Part shown: piece after piece, positions 60,282 through 64,000 of the stretch
How positions within the stretch are numbered: position 1 is the first letter of the stretch
Layout: each line of letters opens with the position of its first letter
Assembly: GCA_030537315.1 (NCBI GenBank)
Contig: JAUNNZ010000006.1
Span: forward strand, 1-64,000
Source: Bacteroidia bacterium
GTDB taxonomy: Bacteria; Bacteroidota; Bacteroidia; Bacteroidales; UBA932
Length of the DNA stretch: 64,000 nt
Reading direction: 5' to 3'
Made by a program: the position numbers and the translations under genes
Notes under the pieces: generated by a model
What the model was told of the DNA's origin: nothing
Seen by the model: only the letters and a program-made list of their open reading frames with translations
Database searches by the model: none

Positions 60282-61487
60282 TTATTTGCTGATTACAAAT
60301 CCTGCGCTTGTGTTATCCCAATTCGCTATGGTAGGGTCGAAGGTTACCTCATTTGTGAATGGTGTAACGGTAATCAGGTAGTCTGTATAACTTCCCATAC
60401 GCCAGATCGGTGCGCCGGGGATATCTCCAAGTTTCTGATTTCTGGTGATGTCTTCCTTCTGCGTAGGGGCAGGGAAGTCCTTGCCCTCTGCAACAACAGG
60501 CATACAGGTGTCGGGATCGATGATTATTTCACCGGTCTTCGGATCTCTCTCGAAATCATCGGTCTTGTAATATTCGATGGTGATGTCGAGATCGAGGATC
60601 TGGTCTGTAAGGCTCTGCGGGATGTACATACGGTTTCCGATGAACGTGACGGGGCTGGTAGGAACCGTGATGGTGCCGTCGACTTCGTCATTGATATTCT
60701 CCTTGTCGTCGGTAGTGTTCCATACTCCGTCGGTGTCCTTGTTCTGCCAGCCGCGGGTGCTCGTCGTGCTGCCGGTCTGCTTGAGATAAAGGGCGAGGTC
60801 GCCTTCATTGCGGACATTCCTCAAAGTGGCACTCCTGAAGGTGACGTGGGCATAGACCGTGCTGTCCTGGTTGAAATAAGCGTCGGACACGATGCGGAAG
60901 CCCGACTTGGAAAGAGCGTGACGGAAAATGATAGGCACGCCGCTGAATGCGTTGATGCCGTCGGTTGTCTCGTTGGTGAGGGAATTCGTACACTTGATGG
61001 CCTTGTCGGAAAAGAGCAGGTCTTCTGTGAACTCGGTGACCTTGAGATGCGAGGTGATCTTGTTGGCCTTGCCCTCGCTTGCCTCGTTCCCGGCATCGTC
61101 GAGAACGTCGAACCAGCACGCACCATTTTTATATGGTGCGAAGCAGAGGAAGTCGAGCGGATGCTCCTTCGGCCAATAATATGGGGTGACCGGCTTCCAG
61201 GCATATTTCCCCTCGCTCAACTGTTTGGTGATGTTGACGGCTTTCATCCAGTATTCGGATACCGGATCGCCGGTGAACCACGCGTATGCGCCGAACCCGT
61301 TCGGGTCGGTGAATTCGGAGCCGTGGAACGTGTCACCGTCGGCCTTGGTAGGCGACAGCGCTTTGGCTACAGTGAAACTGAGCTCCTGTTTTGCAAAGGA
61401 CTCGGGCAGAGTCGGCTCGCCGACGTTGACCTTGCTGCAGGCAGCAAGGATGACAGCTGTGAATGCTATGGCGAAACCTTTATTCAT
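60282..61487 (-). CDS. fimbrillin-family lipoprotein
   Basis: Lipoprotein of 401 aa, signal ending ILAACSK. Marks: TKADGDTFHGSEF, FGAYAWFTG, YYWPKEHPLDFLCFAPYKNG, GVPIIFRHALSKSGFRI, and the tail VTFDPTIANWD. About 90% of the length aligns by eye with the neighbouring 61557 gene, indicating tandem duplication. A strong hairpin in the 69-bp gap upstream (61516-61541) may lower its expression relative to the first pilins. Confidence 0.85.
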   Translation of the reverse strand: MNKGFAIAFTAVILAACSKVNVGEPTLPESFAKQELSFTVAKALSPTKADGDTFHGSEFTDPNGFGAYAWFTGDPVSEYWMKAVNITKQLSEGKYAWKPVTPYYWPKEHPLDFLCFAPYKNGACWFDVLDDAGNEASEGKANKITSHLKVTEFTEDLLFSDKAIKCTNSLTNETTDGINAFSGVPIIFRHALSKSGFRIVSDAYFNQDSTVYAHVTFRSATLRNVRNEGDLALYLKQTGSTTSTRGWQNKDTDGVWNTTDDKENINDEVDGTITVPTSPVTFIGNRMYIPQSLTDQILDLDITIEYYKTDDFERDPKTGEIIIDPDTCMPVVAEGKDFPAPTQKEDITRNQKLGDIPGAPIWRMGSYTDYLITVTPFTNEVTFDPTIANWDNTSAGFVISK

Positions 61488-61515
61488 AAAGTAGTGTTAT
61501 TGTTGTAATTGGTGA

Positions 61516-61541
61516 CTATGGCCGCGGTCAGGCGGCCATAG
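61516..61541 (-). promoter_or_regulatory. intercistronic hairpin in the fimbrillin operon
   Basis: CTATGGCCGC and GCGGCCATAG form a perfect 10-bp stem with a 6-nt loop between two fimbrillin genes. No T run follows on the minus strand, so it is not a full terminator; an mRNA-stabilising or processing element that favours the upstream genes is likely. Confidence 0.7.
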
Positions 61542-61556
61542 CCTATAGGGTAAAAA

Positions 61557-62816
61557 TTAGTCAGCAACGACAATGGTACCGGTAGCTGTAGTGGTATCCC
61601 AAAGTGATACTGCAGGGTCGAAGTAGATCTCATCGGTGAATGGATTGATGGTGATGAGATAGTTGGTCTTTGTACCCATTTTCCAGTATGGAGTATAAGG
61701 GATGGTATCGGTAGTCTTAGGTGAGCTCTTCATTGTAGAGAGCTTTGCTGTCCTTTCGTAATCGCAGGCGGAATATTCAAGAGCATTGTCGATGAGGCAT
61801 ACGTTAGGTGTGCCTACATTCTGCAGCTGATCGCCGTGGTAAAGCTTGACATTGACCTTGATGTAGAACTGCTGGTCGGTCCAGCCGCTTGAACGGTCTG
61901 CATCTGTGTGGTTAGTGAGTGCCTGAGGGAGGACGAAACGCTCTGCAAGAACGCACTGGGCCTCCTTGGTGATGATGTTGTCAGCTACAGGCCATGCGCA
62001 GGCGAAGTTGTCGATATCAGAAGCGGTAGGTACTGATGAAGAGTATTTCCAAACATCGTTTTCAGCAACCCACTTCTTGGTGTTCTCAGTTGCACCTTCA
62101 TTTGAAAGGTTCATGCTGAGTTCGCCCTTCTTGTAGACGTTCTCAAGACGGCCGTCAATCCAGGTGATGACTGCTACGTTGTCCATAGCGTCATTAACGA
62201 GGATAGCCTGAACGTTTACGCTGACCTTTGCAAGTGCGTGACGGAAAATGACAGGAACGCCGTTGTAAGCGTTGGTGCCGTCAACTACCTGGTTGGTCTC
62301 GTTGTTTATGCAATCCACTGCCTTGTCGGAGTAGAGATAATCTGCATTGTCAGGGGCAATGTTGGTAACTGCAGCGGTGATATTGTTGAGTTCGCCGCCA
62401 GTCGTTGCATTGCCAACCTGGAACCAGCTGGTACCGTTGTTATAAGGTGCAAAGCAGATGAAATCGAGGGATCCGTTCTTTGGCCAGTAATATGTTGTTC
62501 CGTTTGCCTTCCATACGGTTTTGCTGTTGACAGCCTGCTTGGTGATCTCCTGACCGCCAGCGGCGCTGCCCATAAAGTAATTGATGACGTTGTTGGTCTT
62601 CTTGTAAGAACCGTTTTCCTTCTGCCAAGCCCAGGCACCGAAGTTGCTGTCGGTGTAAACTGAACCTTCGAAGTTGGCCTTGGTTGATGACACAGCGTTG
62701 GCAACCTGGAAATCTATTTCCTGGTTGCCGTTGGAAACCAATGGGGCGCTAACGTTGACTTTAGCGCAAGCTGCCAGCACTACAACGGCAGCTGCAAGAA
62801 TGATGCTTTTCTTCAT
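61557..62816 (-). CDS. fimbrillin-family lipoprotein
   Basis: Lipoprotein of 419 aa; ATG at 62816 opens MKKSIILAAAVVVLAACAK with lipobox LAAC. Marks: STKANFEGSVY, FGAWAWQKENG, YYWPKNGSLDFICFAPYNNG, GVPVIFRHALAKVSVNVQ and the tail IYFDPAVSLWD. Codon use is strongly biased, as in the lone fimbrillin, so high expression is likely. Gap to the upstream fimbrillin gene is 36 bp and holds no terminator. Likely a major pilin. Confidence 0.85.
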   Translation of the reverse strand: MKKSIILAAAVVVLAACAKVNVSAPLVSNGNQEIDFQVANAVSSTKANFEGSVYTDSNFGAWAWQKENGSYKKTNNVINYFMGSAAGGQEITKQAVNSKTVWKANGTTYYWPKNGSLDFICFAPYNNGTSWFQVGNATTGGELNNITAAVTNIAPDNADYLYSDKAVDCINNETNQVVDGTNAYNGVPVIFRHALAKVSVNVQAILVNDAMDNVAVITWIDGRLENVYKKGELSMNLSNEGATENTKKWVAENDVWKYSSSVPTASDIDNFACAWPVADNIITKEAQCVLAERFVLPQALTNHTDADRSSGWTDQQFYIKVNVKLYHGDQLQNVGTPNVCLIDNALEYSACDYERTAKLSTMKSSPKTTDTIPYTPYWKMGTKTNYLITINPFTDEIYFDPAVSLWDTTTATGTIVVAD

Positions 62817-62852
62817 AATTTTAAACAATAAGTACTTATAATGGATAATAAA

Positions 62853-64000
62853 CTATTCTGAGTAAATGGTATACGGATTTGATGTGACCTTGTCCCAATC
62901 GCTGATTGCAGGGTCGAAGAGGATAGGCTCACCGTAAGGGCTGATGAGGAGTCTGTAGGTGTAGAAGCCGTTGATCTTCCAGGTGTCGATAGCAACATCC
63001 GCATTGTTGTTGATGGTGGTGATGGTGTTGAGCTGCACCTTTGCGTCATAAGTCTTTGATGAAGCGATGTAGCTTACGCCATCTTTCTCGTCAAGTGAGA
63101 ATACCGTGTAATTTACAAGGATGTCGGAAAGGTTCTCGAGATTCTGTGGGAGGACATAATACTCGTTGCCGAGGTCCCAATACTTATTCTCAACCTTCGG
63201 AGTTGCATTCTCGTCAACGTAGAACAGAGGAAGTGCGTATTTGTCGTAGAACTCCCACTCATACCTAGGTTCTGCTTCAGTTCCGAAATTCAATTTGTTT
63301 TCTATGAGGGAACCGTCAACGTTGCCGTTGTTTGTCTGGTTCTTGGCAAAGTTGCCGCTGTTCTTGTGGGCGGTGGTGGTGTTGGTAGCAGGGACGAGGA
63401 CATCATCGCTGGCGAGGGTCCATACGTTCGCGGTGGAAGTGGAACTATAGCTGCCCTTGAGGTGGATGTTGTCGATGGAGATGCTGTTGATGATGATTCT
63501 GAACTTGCCCTCAACTATCTTTCCGTTTTCAGGCTTCTTGGCCTGCTTTGCCTGAAGCTTTACTTTAGCAAGCTTGTGGCGGAAGAGCATAGGGACACCC
63601 TTGGTATAATATGTGCCGTTCTTGTTGACTGTCTGGTCGGTCTGAAGGTCAGCCACGAGGATGTCGTTGATATCATCAGTAATACCGGTGGTCGTGGTAT
63701 AACCGTCCGTTCCCGGGAATTTGCCGTTCTCGTCAACAATCTGGCCGGTCTTTACGCGGTTGTTGGCATACTGGGCCTCAACGGTCTCGAGAACTGCATA
63801 GTCGGTGAACTTGACGCCCTCTGACTTCTTGGCAACTGTTGCGTAGCTTGATACTGCAGAAGGGTAGTATGCAAGGAATGAAAGGGTACCGGACTTAGGC
63901 CAGTAGTATGTCTCTTCTGTGCGCCAGGCCTTGGAAGTGACATATTCATTTGCGGCACGCCACTTAACCTCGTCACCGTTGATGAACTTTGCGTTTTCCG
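62853..64000 (-). CDS. fimbrillin-family protein, N-terminus beyond the window
   Basis: The frame is open from 62853 to the right edge (382 codons visible), so only the mature and C-terminal part is seen. Marks: YYWPKSGTLSFLAYYPSA, GVPMLFRHKLAKVKLQAKQ, VLPQNLENLSD and the tail ILFDPAISDWDK. A GTG at 63656 inside the frame is not the start because strong family similarity continues upstream. Codon use is biased. It is the most upstream visible gene of the fimbrial operon; the promoter lies outside. Confidence 0.85.
   Translation of the reverse strand, partial: ENAKFINGDEVKWRAANEYVTSKAWRTEETYYWPKSGTLSFLAYYPSAVSSYATVAKKSEGVKFTDYAVLETVEAQYANNRVKTGQIVDENGKFPGTDGYTTTTGITDDINDILVADLQTDQTVNKNGTYYTKGVPMLFRHKLAKVKLQAKQAKKPENGKIVEGKFRIIINSISIDNIHLKGSYSSTSTANVWTLASDDVLVPATNTTTAHKNSGNFAKNQTNNGNVDGSLIENKLNFGTEAEPRYEWEFYDKYALPLFYVDENATPKVENKYWDLGNEYYVLPQNLENLSDILVNYTVFSLDEKDGVSYIASSKTYDAKVQLNTITTINNNADVAIDTWKINGFYTYRLLISPYGEPILFDPAISDWDKVTSNPYTIYSE

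Noticed and set aside
60261..61508. Plus-strand open frame of 415 codons opposite a fimbrillin gene
   Set aside because: The minus strand encodes a clear fimbrillin over the same span; the opposite frame has no recognisable motif. The same holds for 59163-60089 and 9068-9787.
63654..63656. GTG as the start of the right-most fimbrillin
   Set aside because: The same frame stays open to the window edge and encodes the conserved YYWPK fimbrillin segment upstream of this codon.
1..64000. Mobile element, prophage or CRISPR-Cas
   Set aside because: No transposase, integrase, phage structural gene, Cas gene or repeat-spacer array was recognised on either strand.

Overview
The window is chromosomal DNA of a member of the Bacteroidales, probably from a gut or rumen type host. 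Promoters follow the Bacteroidetes pattern (TTG or TTTG, 19-21 bp, then TAnnTTTG), and Shine-Dalgarno sites are essentially absent. Gene families typical of the phylum are present: a hybrid two-component regulator (HTCS), fimbrillins, DUF4493, LruC, DUF4956, FN3 adhesins and many lipoproteins with a late lipobox Cys. Genus cannot be fixed from the sequence alone. Genes are packed tightly, often with 4-bp ATGA overlaps, and three convergent pairs overlap at their stop codons.

Layout. 0-1.5 kb: a candidate small RNA, a DUF4493/OB-fold lipoprotein and tRNA-Gly(CCC). 1.5-4.3 kb: xylB and xylA, starting 29 bp after the tRNA. 4.4-6.3 kb: an outer-membrane beta-barrel protein. 6.3-13.1 kb (minus): a glycan operon of GH31 alpha-xylosidase, GH2 beta-galactosidase-like enzyme and SASA-type acetylesterase. 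It faces an HTCS gene (13.2-16.8 kb) that keeps the HisKA helix, receiver and AraC output but has lost its whole ATP-binding kinase domain. Xylose freed by GH31 would feed XylA and XylB.

16.8-46.7 kb is a surface-polysaccharide island. Its left part holds a SPOR lipoprotein, a small secreted protein, a VTC polyphosphate-polymerase-type protein, a DUF4956 membrane protein and a DUF2490 barrel. A minus-strand set of LruC, deacetylase-like and lamin-tail lipoproteins follows. The core (24.9-37.2 kb) is one translationally coupled operon: receiver, degenerate receiver, phosphoglycosyl transferase, InlB/half-TolC fusion, Wzz-like chain-length protein with a decayed kinase domain, Wzy, three glycosyltransferases, Wzx, hexapeptide acyltransferase and another glycosyltransferase. 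A minus operon adds two GT2 enzymes around an endonuclease/exonuclease/phosphatase-fold protein. Two tandem sensor histidine kinases without output domains and a CotH-kinase lipoprotein close the island. The VTC, DUF4956 and CotH set suggests that the glycan or its protein scaffold is phosphorylated; this is inference.

46.7-48.6 kb: a lone fimbrillin gene with a consensus promoter, followed by a membrane-anchored AraC-type regulator. 48.6-50.3 kb: a HipBA-type toxin-antitoxin pair with a clear 12-bp inverted-repeat operator. 50.3-64 kb (minus): a fimbrial operon of at least seven genes running off the right edge. Upstream to downstream it has four fimbrillins (the first cut by the edge), a fimbrillin-like accessory protein, a 1049-aa protein with a Fib_succ_major-like region and FN3, and a 1336-aa protein with four FN3 domains.

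Strongest leads: the HTCS lacking HATPase_c; the polysaccharide island with VTC/DUF4956/CotH and split phosphosignalling; the InlB/half-TolC fusion in a cluster without Wza; and the fimbrillin plus membrane AraC pair. No CRISPR array, insertion sequence, phage or rRNA gene was seen.
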